NCBI GenBank assembly: GCA_006386115.1
Contig: VFIW01000004.1
Span: 1-64,000 of the forward strand
Direction: 5' to 3'
DNA length: 64,000 nt
DNA from: Globisporangium splendens
Taxonomy: Eukaryota; Oomycota; Peronosporomycetes; Pythiales; Pythiaceae
Shown here in pieces: positions 53,324 to 64,000 of the stretch. The translations under genes were made by a program, and so were the position numbers. A model generated the notes under the pieces. That model was not told where the DNA came from. It was given only the letters and a program-made list of their open reading frames with translations, and did no database searches. Positions within the stretch are counted from its first letter, which is position 1. Every line of letters begins with the position of its first letter.

Positions 53324-56300
53324 TTACTTGTTGGTGCGCTCTACTTCCTCTTCTTCAGCCATAATGTTACCAATAAAATCAAGAGACTCCTGCTTCGTCA
53401 TGGGGTAGACATTGCTGATCTTGTTCTGGTATCCAATTCCGTAGAACTTGTCAGCGACACTGACCAATTCTGGTCGGAAGGTTGATGTGATAAACTACAA
53501 AACCAGAACAGCAGCAGTTGGTTAGAGCAAATGATACCGTTAGAAAGGACAACAAACTCAATATGCATACCTGGGCAGAATTGTCACCAGAGTGTGCTTG
53601 GCGGTGGATTAAGGCAGCCACAGAAGCACGGTGAGTCGAGTCCAACGCTTGGTCAATTTCATCGAACAGGTAGAACGGAGCTGGGTCACATCGCTGGATG
53701 GCAAAGATAAACGCCAACGCAACCAGTGCCTTTTGACCACCAGAGAGTTGCTGCATCAGATACGAATCTCCTTCGCCACGAAAGCTGACTTTGATTTGTA
53801 CTCCTGAAAAGGTGTCGACATTAGTGGATTCTTGAAATCCACCATCGCTGGTAGACGATCGTTCAGATTGGTTGGAGTCGGCCCGAATAATCAGCATTTT
53901 TCCTTCTCCGGTTGGGACTAACTCGCGGAACACCTCAGAAAAATGATGAGACACGCCTTTAAACGTTCGCAAAATGGCTTCGTCTTTCCGCTTGTCCAAA
54001 ACATCAATCAAGTCTTTGATCGAATTGTAGCCCTCATCGAGCTCTCTCTTCCGCTCAAGCAAGGTCGTTCGCTGCTCGTTGAAGCTCACATACTGGTCCA
54101 AGGCTTTCTTGTTCACATGACTGTAGTCCTTCAGCTTCTCATTGCGCTTGTTGAATTCCTTGATCACATCTCGAAACTGGAGGGCTTTAAACTTTTCAAG
54201 CTCAGTGATCGGTAAGGTCCCAAGTTCACGAATGTCTCGCATCGCATCTTCTCTCTTCTGCAGAAGTCGACGTCGGCGATTCAGCACTTTTTCAGATCGA
54301 CGAGCTTCTTGCTGGAGCTGATCGTTGAGTGATCCGTTCTCAGTGTGAAGAGACTCGACTAGAGCTTTCTCGTTGGCCATATCCTCCTGCAACTTGGCGA
54401 TTTTCTGCTCAACATCCTTAAGTGACGCTGAATTCTCGTCGACAATTCGAGATGCATTGTCCAAGTCGAGCATTTTAGCTTTCAGGTTCTCATCTCGCTC
54501 ACTCACGGCAAGCTCTTCGACGCCTTCTTCTCCTAACTGCCGAGAAAGCTCACGTTGTCGTTTCACGAGGTTCTGATTCAGTACTGTCTCAATGCCTTCT
54601 TTCTTGGAAAGCAGCTCATCCAAGGCGATCTTGTGCGCACGCTCTTCAGTCTGCAACTTCGAGATCTTTGTCGACAAGGAGTGCAGAGAGTCCATTTCTG
54701 CGTCACTGAGAGTATCCCGCATAGGCGTGCTCAACTCGGATCGAAGTGACTTGACTTTGGCAACAAGGTCTTGAACTTCTCTCTCTTGACTCTCTAGGCT
54801 GCGTTGTTTATCCCGGTAATTTGCTTTCTCGACTTCCACTTGAGCCTTCAGTCGCGAAATTTCCTCAAAAAGACGTTCGTACACTGAAATGGCATGCTGT
54901 TTCTCCGCCTCCTGCTTTTGGATTTCACCGACAACACTGGCAACGCGTTGGTCAGCCTGTTGAGCCTCAAACTTGATCTTCTTAGCTTGGCCACGAACGC
55001 CGTCCAACTCTCTTTGAGCACGTCTGACATCCATCATCGCTTTCATACGAGAGCGTTGAGGATCCTTGAAGCCACCGTTGAGGGCACCACGCCGATGCAC
55101 CATATCTCCATCCAGAGTCAAGCAGTCCATATTGGTTTGCTCAGCATATCGGACGCAAGTATCCAAATCTCTGCAAAGCAACTTTTTGCCAAATGCTGTC
55201 AAAACACCTTTGCGAACTTCCGAGGGAAAGCGTAGCTTGTCGATCAGTGGTATCACATCATCATTCTTCGGATACTCGATGTTGTCCTTGATTTTAAGAC
55301 GGTTGAGAGGCAAGAAAGTGATCCGCCCCATATTCTTTTTCTCCAACTCTCGCATGATTTTAGCTGCAGTGTCATCGGTGTCGACAACAACGTGGAAGAG
55401 TGATCCGCCGGCCGCTTCATCTGTAGCAGTGCAAAAGCGTTCGTCAACTGGTTCAACGAGCTCAATGAGAGGACCATAGATTCCAGAGAATCGACCTCTC
55501 TCGCTCATTTCACGAACTGCTTGCAACCCGCGACGCACATCGTATGGCATTGTACTTTGCAGCACACTTTCTCCGCGATTCAGTTGCTCCGTTAGCTTCC
55601 GGACATCGTAAGCCATCTGATTCTCCAAACGCCACTTCTCCTTTCGTTCTTCAGACAATGCATTTCGAGTTTCCTTCAAACGCAGCAACTGGGAGCCACA
55701 TGCGTCCACTACTTGACGATGGTCTGCTAAACCGTCGCTTTGTTGCTGAATTTGCCGCTCGCCATCAATGATCGAGCGTGACAATGAATCAATAGATTGC
55801 ATCAGCGCAGCTGCATCATCTTCTTTTCGACGAATGACATTGTCGATCTCGCGGATCTCTTTTTGCAGGTACGCATCTCTCTCTTGCTGAGTCTTGAACT
55901 GACTTTTTCGGCTCTGCTTCGCGATCAATTCATCAGATTGCCTAATGCAATCATGCAGCGTTCTGGAAACTCGCTCATGCTCTTTTTCAGCTGCGTTAAA
56001 CGCTGGGAGAACTTCGTCTTCAAGTTGTCTCTGCTTCACTTCGATCTCACGGCTCACCACCTTCAATTCCCTCGACAGCACTTGGTGTTTCACGCCATCA
56101 GCTCGAACTTGCTCTTCGAGTTCTTTCACTTCCAGCTCGAGCTGGTAACGAGCTTCCATCAAACCCTTACGCTCGCTCTCGATACTCTTCTTTTCTTCTA
56201 GAAGAAGGACAAACTCCTCCTCCTTCGCAGCTTTGTTTGATTCAATTCTCGAAATTTCTCGGTGGATTCGAATTTGCTTTTCGTGGAGTTCGGTTGAAGT

Positions 56301-57056
56301 CGCAGCTTCTTCCATTCGCGTGCGCTCGATTGCTTCTAGATCCGCACGAACACTCTGGAGTTCCTTTTCGTGCATGGTGTACTCAAGAGCACGTTGGTCG
56401 CGATCAAGTTGCTGATATTCTCGGAGTTCCTCCTTTTCTTCTTCTAGCTCCGCCAAACGCTCCTCGATGTACTTGATCACCTCTTGAATCTTTTCGCGTC
56501 GGCTTTGCGTTTCTTGCACAATCTTCAGAGATTCCAATCGCCGCTCTTCATACACTTTCGTACCCGCAACTTCCTTCAGCAGCTCCAAGCGCTCTTTCTC
56601 TTTCATCAAGGCAAGCGCGTTCACCTTTCCCTGTTGCACGATGTAATACGGATTCGAGCGAGAAAAGCCCGCGCTCTCCAGCAGATGAATCACATCACTC
56701 TTCGTGATGTGCTTGCGATTGAGGAAAAACTCGTCCTTCTTGACTCCGATCGTGCGACGCAGCACGACTTCCTCAGTATCCACGGGCAATCGTCCATCTC
56801 GATTGTCAAAGACGATTTCAACATACGCCGACATCATATGCTTGCCCGATCCTTCGTGCAGAAGCGCCTGTCGTTCCTCTGGACGTAGGTTCGCGAACCG
56901 TGCCGTGAGCAGCCCAAAGCGGATCGCGTCGAAGAAGTTGGACTTGCCCGTGCCATTCCGACCGATGACCACGTTGTGCTCCTTGCTGAAGGGTTCGATC
57001 GCGACCTGGTCCTTGTAACTGCGGAAGCCGCACACGATCACCTGCTTGATGTGCAT
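53324..57056 (-). CDS. SMC3: Cohesin subunit SMC3
   Basis: Two exons, 57056-53571 and 53494-53324; 1218 residues, the standard SMC3 length. N-terminal Walker A GRNGTGKSN (residue 32). The acetylated lysine pair of cohesin (GVKKDEFF) is at residues 106-107. Long coiled coils flank the hinge (about 510-680, GRFSGIYGPLIELV). The C-terminal signature LSGGQKALVALAF and Walker B FYLFDEIDQALD follow. The small last exon supplies the end of the ATPase head (FITSTFRPELVSVADKFYG). The intron just after the D-loop is 76 nt. Confidence 0.97.
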
Positions 57057-58403
57057 GCTCGCACACTCTGATATCGGTCAATGCGCGCACAGACACACTT
57101 CGATCCGCGGAAATGGCGCTGCCGCACGCGGATGGATGCAGGTTTCGTTTGCTCGGTTTCCGTTGGCAGGAAACGCGATGGGGGTTGATGACCATCACTC
57201 GCCAAGTCAAGCCCCTCTCAAACTCGTTGCAAATTTCCTTTCCATAATACAGGTCGGCCTTGTAATTATGTGCGCTGTGCAAAACATTTGGATGGAAGTG
57301 TTTCATACAGTGTGTCGAAGAGAGGGTGTATGAAACATCGCTTTGTTGCGTTGCACGATATGACTCCCTTTCTTTGACCCTTCCCCTCAGAAAATGAAAT
57401 CAGGGGTAGGGCCTTACCCCATATATAGCCAATCAAAGCGCGAATAGATTGCATCCAGCTCAAGGTTGTCCAATCACACCATCGCGTGCATTCAAGCGCT
57501 CGCGGTGACTCCTTCGCATAGGCAGCGAGGGATTGAGCTGATGCATCAACTGAAACGCACAACCCACACCACCAGTATTCACCCCGTCCCCTCCATCCTC
57601 GCTATTTAACTTCCGAGCCAAAAAGTATCCCTCATTTCGCCCGCCACACCCACCTTCATCCACCACAGGTTCCTCGTTTGCTCGGTGCATGCGTGCTCCA
57701 CTACCGAGATAGTTGGACCCTGGTACATACCGGGATCAACGCATTGCTCGCTTCCCTGCTCTCTGCCTGTTGCTTTGTTGGCTCAATTGCCTGATATTCA
57801 ATGGCGGAGCTGAAGAGAGACCACCAGAACTGCCGCGCACGCAGCCGCACCTAAATACAGCATGGCGCTTCCAGCCTTTCATTTCATTCGCTGGAAGCCA
57901 CGCGGTCCCTCCAATGCGACGGTGAATACGCTGAGCACGGGGAAAGCTGCGTGTATAATTGATGATCGCCATCGCTCGCATTCTTATCGCACGCTGCATC
58001 GCTCATCCGAATGCGGCAAAGGCGCCATTTACAGCTCACCCACCGGGATTGGTTTTCTTTTGTTTCTGAAGCTGCAAAAGCATCTGGTTGTTTACGTGAA
58101 TATCTTTCGGTTGAAGCCTCGCTCCATTTTGTAAAACCAGTTCTCCACCGCACAAACTAAATGGGGGGAGGGAGGGGGTGGAGAGTGGGGAGGGAAGACC
58201 CGCCATATCCCTGCTATCATGTGGTCACGAACCGATTGCAGTGGGCGAGGCGACGTGTCTCGTCATTTATGATAAATTACTTCGTTGTCATCTGCGGGCG
58301 GTTCGGGGATTTTGGCGTGTGCGGTGGTGGTTCGAGCGAGAACGAGTGGTCATTTTGATATCTCCCTCGCTCCGCGCGCCGCAACTGAAGGAAGAGAAGC
58401 AAA
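57057..58403. other. Divergent intergenic region, SMC3 and aconitase
   Basis: 1347 bp, the longest gene-free stretch among the host genes. TCATTTTG at 58350-58357, 47 nt before the aconitase ATG, is a likely initiator. Short open frames lack motifs. No RNA gene or repeat was recognised. Confidence 0.55.
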
Positions 58404-60868
58404 ATGTACGCTCTGTCGTCGAGTACCCGCGCTGCTGCGCGTCAGCACCTCCGCACCACCGCCGCCAAGGTATGTGTCTCTTCTTCCCTCTTCTTGTGTA
58501 TCTGCGCATGCGGTCAGCTGACTGACTGCCAATGTATCTTTCCGTTTAACAAAAAAATGTGCAGGCGTCGATGTCGTCGAGCTGCGGTGTCCCTGTGCCG
58601 CTCTCGGTGTTGGACCCAAAGGGAAGCCCAACCATTGACCAGACCTACGAGAAGATGGAGAAGAACTTGCACCACGTGCGCAAGACGTGGGGCAACAAGC
58701 CATTGACGCTCGCTGAGAAGATCATCTACGGTCACTTGGACGACGCCAACCAGGTCGCTGTCCGCGGTGAGACGTACTTGAAGTTGCGCCCAGATCGCGT
58801 GGCGATGCAAGATGCGACGGCCCAGATGGCTGTGCTGCAGTTCATCTCGTCGGGCTTGCCAAAGACTGCCGTACCAACCACCATTCACTGTGATCACTTG
58901 ATTACCGCGGAGAAGGGGTCGACCAAGGATTTGAACAACGCCAACATTGTGAACAAGGAAGTGTACGACTTTTTGTCGTCTGCCGGTGCCAAGTTCGGCA
59001 TGGGTTTCTGGAAGCCAGGCAGTGGTATTATCCACCAGATCGTCTTGGAGAACTACGCGTTCCCAGGTGGTTTGATGATTGGTACGGACTCGCACACGCC
59101 AAATGCCGGTGGTCTTGGTATGTGCGCCATCGGTGTCGGTGGTGCTGATGCTGTCGATGTCATGGCTGGCATGGCTTGGGAGTTGAAAGCTCCTAAGGTC
59201 ATTGGTGTGAAGTTGACTGGTAAGCTGTCCGGCTGGACCTCGCCAAAGGATGTGATCCTCAAGGTCGCGGACATCTTGACGGTGAAGGGTGGTACCGGTG
59301 CTATTGTGGAATACTTTGGACCTGGTGTGGAATCGATCTCGTGCACGGGTATGGGCACGATCTGTAACATGGGTGCTGAGATCGGTGCCACGTGCTCGAC
59401 GTTCCCATACACGGACCGCATGGCGGACTACTTGAAGGCCACCAGCCGTAGCGGCATTGCCTCGGCTGCTGAATCGTTCAAGGCCAACTTGCGTGCCGAT
59501 GAAGGTGCTCAGTACGACCAGATCATTGAGATCAACTTGGACGAGCTGAAGCCATTGGTGAACGGTCCATTCACCCCTGACCTTGCCAACGAAGCCGGTG
59601 AACAACTGAAGGCGGCGAGTGAAAAGAACGGCTGGCCAACGGAGTTGAGCGCTGGTCTCATTGGTTCGTGCACGAACTCGAGTTACGAAGACATGACGCG
59701 TTGCGCTGAGTTGATCAAGCAAGCCGACAAGGTTGGCTTGAAGTTCAAGGTGCCATACTACGTGACCCCAGGTTCGGAGCAGGTGCGCGCCACGATCGAA
59801 CGCGATGGTGTGTTGGACACTTTCCTCAAGGCTGGCGGTACCGCTCTTGCGAACGCGTGTGGTCCTTGCATTGGTCAGTGGAACCGTGAAGACGTGCAGA
59901 TGGGCGTGAAGAACTCGATCTTCACCTCGTACAACCGTAACTTTGCCAAGCGTAACGACGGTAACCCAGCCACGCACGCGTTCGTGACGTCGCCAGAAAT
60001 GGTGACGGTGTGCGCGATTGCCGGTACGACCACGTTCAACCCAGCGACCGACTCGATTACCACCCCAAGCGGTGAGCAATTCAAGTTTGAGGCTCCATTC
60101 GGCAAGGAACTCCCACCACGTGGCTTTGACCCAGGTGAGGAAACCTTCCAGGCGCCACCAGCTGATGGCTCGAACTTGAAGGTGAACGTTGACCCTGTCA
60201 GTGACCGTCTTGCGCTCCTCAGCCCATTCGACGAATGGCACGGAAAGGACTTCGAGTCGTTGCCAGTGTTGATCAAGGCGAAGGGCAAGTGCACGACCGA
60301 CCACATTTCGATGGCTGGTCCATGGTTGAAGTACCGTGGTCACTTGGACAACATCTCGAACAACTTGTTGATTGGTGCCGAAAACGCCGAAACCGGTGAG
60401 ACCAACAGCGTGAAGAACCAGTTCACGGGTGTGTTCGACAAGGTGCCAGCCGTCGCGCGTCAGTACAAGGCGCAAGGCGTGTCGTGGGTGGTCGTCGGTG
60501 ACGAGAACTACGGTGAGGGCAGTTCGCGTGAGCACGCTGCGTTGGAGCCACGCCACCTCGGTGGTCGTGCCGTGATCGTCAAGTCGTTCGCTCGTATCCA
60601 CGAGACCAACTTGAAGAAGCAGGGTATGCTCCCACTGACGTTCGCGAACCCAGCGGACTACGACAAGATCTCGGGCAATGACAAGATCTCGATCCTCGGC
60701 TTGAACGAGTTCCAGCCAGGCAAGCAATTGACGCTCCGTATCGAGCCTGCTTCGGGCTCGCCTTTCGAGATCAAGGTCAACCACACGTTCAACGACGAGC
60801 AGATCGAATGGTTCAAGAACGGAAGTGCGCTCAACTTGATGAAGAAGGTGAACGCGGCCAAGCAGTAA
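58404..60868 (+). CDS. ACO2: Mitochondrial aconitase
   Basis: Citrate-isocitrate isomerase of the TCA cycle in the mitochondrial matrix. Two exons, 58404-58469 and 58565-60868; 789 residues. Exon 1 encodes only a presequence ([20 protein letters not shown]). The Fe-S cluster cysteines are in GSCTNSS and ACGPCIGQW. Other conserved parts: [27 protein letters not shown], and [17 protein letters not shown] in the swivelling domain. Length and order fit ACO2. Codon use is very biased (TTG, CCA, GGT), pointing to high expression. Confidence 0.97.
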
Positions 60869-61240
60869 GGAAAGCGGTGTTTTACATAGTTACAGAGATC
60901 ATGGACGTGGATGAACACGAGCCGCATCGCATACACAGAACGACATACTACTAGGCTTCTTTCTTTATTTTTTAAACATATAAAAAAATATCCCAAACAA
61001 CAACCAATGCACACACACGCACACGAAAGCCTCCTCCAGAACAAAAAGCGTTGCATTACAGTCAATAGCGGTGCGGCGACACGCGCATGATGAAGAGATG
61101 GTAGAGCGCGTCGAGTGTGCATATTGACGGCGACACGTGCGCGACGAGCACGACGTTCCTACATGCGATTTCAAAGCGAGAGAACGGCATGGTGGACGCG
61201 TATGCGTGCATGCGTACGATGAAAAATACACGAGCATGCT
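60869..61240. other. Convergent 3' flanks of aconitase and TMEM107
   Basis: 372 bp with an A/T-rich stretch at 60961-60990 that probably holds polyadenylation signals. No gene is seen. Confidence 0.5.
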
Positions 61241-61700
61241 CTACAGCATAACGTACCAGAGATACTCGCTGCTGAGCTTGTAGAGCAGCATCCGCGAGAG
61301 CATGACGCCGCCGAGGAAGTGACACGCAATGTGCACAGCCGACTTCCATAGAATGGGGATAAGGAGGCGATATCCATCAGTGCACTACACATGCATGACG
61401 CTACGACAGCAAAGCAAGGCTGGCGCATGCGTACCGATGCGGAAAAGAGGTCGATCCCCATCACGAGCCCTACCGCCACGAGGCAGAACGAAAGATACGA
61501 CAGCGCCGTCGCCGCCTGCGGAATGAGAGAGAAGCATGCGCTAAGCGACCAGCACAAGCAGCATGCGTAGCACACACAAAAAGTAACTTCAACAGCACCT
61601 CGATGCCGCTCTGCGACACCTCGTGGGTCACGAGGCCGAGCGCCACGAAATGGCCCCACGTCAGCAGCACCCGCAATGGGACCATCGCATACGCCACCAT
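61241..61700 (-). CDS. TMEM107: TMEM107-like ciliary transition-zone membrane protein
   Basis: Three exons, 61700-61599, 61515-61435 and 61342-61241, all in phase 0; only 94 residues. Four hydrophobic segments are visible (LLTWGHFVALGLVTH; LSYLSFCLVAVGLVMGI; HIACHFLGGVMLSRMLL; YLWYVML). The pattern LxxxxH..L near the start and the HxxxHF segment fit TMEM107, a MKS-complex protein at the base of cilia. The third loop is shorter than in animals (140 aa). It supports a flagellate organism. Because the protein is short, the assignment is moderate. Confidence 0.65.
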
Positions 61701-61885
61701 GGCGCCTTTTTGAAAATGAGGAGTGAATGTCTGATGGCTAAACTAGGAATTAGAAATCGTACTTAATGGAAGACAGCAGATCTGGTCTGCGCGCGCATTG
61801 GACAATTCTCCAATTGAACTTGGCGGAAACGTACGAAAGCAGTTGGAGGAAACGCACGAAGAAGAAGAAGAAGGACGAAAGCAGA
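61701..61885. promoter_or_regulatory. Divergent promoter, TMEM107 and TMEM104-like
   Basis: 185 bp between opposite start codons. On the minus strand CTCATTTTCAAAAA (about 61707-61720) ends a few bases before the TMEM107 ATG and strongly resembles the oomycete initiator plus flanking element. Confidence 0.5.
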
Positions 61886-64000
61886 ATGGCAGGCGGGGGA
61901 CCGGACATCGGCAGCTACTCGCCGCTCACGGGCTTCGTGTTCATCTTCAACCTTATCGTCGGCGCAGGCGCGCTCACCATTCCGCACGCGTTCGCACAGG
62001 TACGTTCATGCCACGAGAGGTTTGACGTAGCTCTTCATGACAAATTTTGTGTGCATTGTATGACGCGTAGGTGGGGCTGATCTATGGCTCAATTGCGCTG
62101 GCGGTGCTCGCGGCGACGAGTTACGTGACGGCGACGTTCATGATCGAAGCGATTGCGGGCGTGAACGCGCTCAAGAAGCGCTCCCGCGAACTTGGTGATC
62201 GTGCTGTTACAACTGCAAATACGAGTGCGGAAGATGACGATGATGCCGAGGACAACGATGATGACGACGACCGCATGCAGACAGAGTTCATGCCGCTAAT
62301 GGTGCCCACTCAAGTACACTTGCGTTTCCACTGCGCTTGTTGCTTTTTGTTTGATTTGTGAAGAGATGTGGTTTGGTTCGGTATCACTGACACGTTGCGC
62401 TTTTGACACATTTGCAGGCTAACGACAAATTAGAAAAGCGATTGCGCGTGAAAAGTCCAGGGATGCTGTTCAAGTTTGACTTGTCGAAAAAGGTAAGTTG
62501 CAGTTGCGTTGCTCAAACGGACACATGGATATTTCGTGCATGTTGGACTTCAATGCGATTGATATTTGTTTATTTTGTAGATGGAGTTGGCGCAAATGGC
62601 TCAGACGCTTTTCAGCCGCAATGGCAACATCGCGTTTTACGCATGCGTGATCGTGTATCTCTACGGCGACCTCGCCATTTACGCTGTCGGTACGACCTCC
62701 ATCAATTGTTTGTTTATTTGGATTCAATCGTGTTATGTGCTTACATATCACATGCATCGTTTGTGCTGCAGCGGTGCCAAAGTCGATGCGGGAGATCGTG
62801 TGTCCTCGTCCAGCACCTGGGGTAGCGCGATGGCAGTGCTCAGACCAGTTTGACAGCTCGCAGCTGTACAAGCTCTTTGTGGTCGTGTTTGGGCTGCTGC
62901 TGGGACCATTTGCATTTGGCCACGTGAGCAAGACGCGCACGTTGCAATTCATCACGACCGTTGTGCGTCACGTGTCGTTTGGGCTGATGATCCTACTCGC
63001 GCTCATCGGGATCGCGCGTGGCCAAGGACGCAGCGTCGAGGACGTCCTGAGTTACGAACGCCCCGAGAACATCACGACGTTCTTTGGCGTCTGCATCTAC
63101 TCGTTCATGTGCCATCACAGGTATGCTTGTGGTATTTCCATCTCTTGTTCTGACTGTTGCTCACTTATTGCTTGCTTACGTGTGTTGCTCTTGGATAGCA
63201 TTCCTGGCTTTATTGCGCCGATCACCGACAAGTCCAAAGTGGGGTTCGTCATGGCATGCGCGTTTTTGGCTGTGCTTTGCGTGTACTTTGTGTTGAGTTA
63301 CTCCGCGACCTTCCGCTTCCAACCCGACGAGATCGATGTGAGTGGCAGCGTATTGCGAAACTTACCTGCTTTGCTGTGTTGCGCAAGTCTCACACAAACC
63401 AATCTCTCTTCCTCGTTGCTGTTTGTGTCTTGTTTGTGTGTGCGTTTACAGGATGTGTACACGCTCAATTTCAAAAATTACTCCATCCGTGCCGTCGCGT
63501 ACTTTTTGAGTCTGTTCCCCGTGTGCACATTGAGGTACGCTGCGCAGACTGTGCTTGTTTGCTTTACAGGCAAACAAAGCAAACCAAGACGCGCGCTGAT
63601 CAATCCCACTCACGCATCATAACTCTCCCATGGCATTTTTCTCTTTCTAGCGCCAATTTCCCAGTCATCACGATCACCTTGCGTGAGAACCTGCGCACGC
63701 TGGCCCACAGTCTTGCTGGTTCAAGCGACGAAGACCCTCTCTATCCCCGCGAACACGACGAGGAGCAATCGGGAGGTATTCTGGCGTTTGTGGTGCGCCA
63801 CATGTACGCACTGATCGCGATTGTGCCGCCGCTCGTGGTCGCGTTCTTCACCGAGGACGTGTCGATGCTCGTCGGGTTCACAGGCGCATACGCCGGCCTA
63901 GGCATCCAGGTACGATGGCTCACACATACAAAACAGCTCTTCAGCAACACATCGCACTTATTGATTGCTTGTGTGCCTTCTTGCTTGGCAGTGGATCGTC
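61886..64000 (+). CDS. TMEM104: TMEM104-like AAAP-family transporter, 3' end beyond the window
   Basis: Nine visible exons: 61886-61999, 62071-62313, 62418-62492, 62581-62689, 62772-63120, 63199-63337, 63452-63534, 63651-63909, 63992-64000 onward. Membrane helices and motifs fit TMEM104: FIFNLIVGAGALTIPHAFAQ, TATFMIEAI, VIVYLYGDLAIYAVAVP, LGPFAFGHVSKTRTLQ, GVCIYSFMCHHSIPG, YTLNFKNYS, NFPVITITLRENL and LVGFTGAYAGLGIQ. An acidic loop (EDDDDAEDNDDDDD) lies in exon 2. An in-frame ATG at 61766 would add a Lys-rich 40-residue leader. 61886 is preferred because the membrane domain starts soon after. Likely an amino-acid or related transporter; substrate unknown. Confidence 0.85.

Noticed and set aside
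58514..60784. 756-codon open frame antisense to aconitase
   Set aside because: It mirrors the strongly biased codon use of a highly expressed gene, lacks recognisable domains, and has no independent non-overlapping part, unlike the retrotransposon aORFs.

Overview
The window looks like a nuclear segment of a compact eukaryotic genome, most probably an oomycete (stramenopile). Genes are packed a few hundred bases apart on both strands. Introns are short (mostly 60-110 nt, GT..AG). Flagellar/ciliary genes (IFT144, TMEM107) are present. Three genes carry a TCATTTTG/C-type initiator just upstream of their start codon, as in oomycete core promoters. The species cannot be named from the sequence.

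Bases 1-25,444 are a retrotransposon island next to one tRNA-Glu gene. Three Ty3/gypsy chromodomain elements are nested. Element C (minus strand, 499-24,099) has its 5' LTR split by element A (plus, 7,885-23,838, target duplication GGAAC). A's 3' region is in turn split by element B (plus, 13,805-22,193, target duplication GTGCT). A solo LTR of family B lies at 24,910-25,444. All three elements share a primer-binding site TGGTAGCAC, a gag/pol overlap or junction in the -1 frame, and a pol ending in a chromodomain. None looks fully functional: C has several frameshifts, A has a stop codon in RNase H, and B has lost a catalytic Asp and about 15 codons in reverse transcriptase.

The most unusual signal is an antisense open reading frame (called aORF here) in all three elements. 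It starts about 75-200 nt from the 3' LTR, runs opposite to gag-pol, and ends inside the chromodomain end of pol. The codon phase relative to pol is the same each time, and each C-terminus is coiled-coil-like. Removing B plus one copy of its 5-bp duplication rejoins the A copy in frame. In C, a single missing base between about 2,019 and 2,059 explains the break in both pol and the aORF.

Bases 26,006-64,000 hold ordinary host genes: an SLC25 mitochondrial carrier; IFT144/WDR19 with one in-frame TAG; a PX-domain protein with a permuted papain-like (C92/YiiX) domain; a decayed dual-specificity-phosphatase-like gene; a BRCT-PNKP DNA-end repair enzyme; a FYVE-TPR protein; a Csm1/Pcs1-like chromosome segregation protein; a CCCH-Abitram fusion; ATP23; mitochondrial bL12; ribophorin I (OST1); ribosomal protein uL3; a PCIF1-type cap methyltransferase; SMC3; mitochondrial aconitase; TMEM107; and a TMEM104-like transporter cut by the window end. 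Exon boundaries were deduced by hand from splice motifs and protein continuity and may be off by a base.
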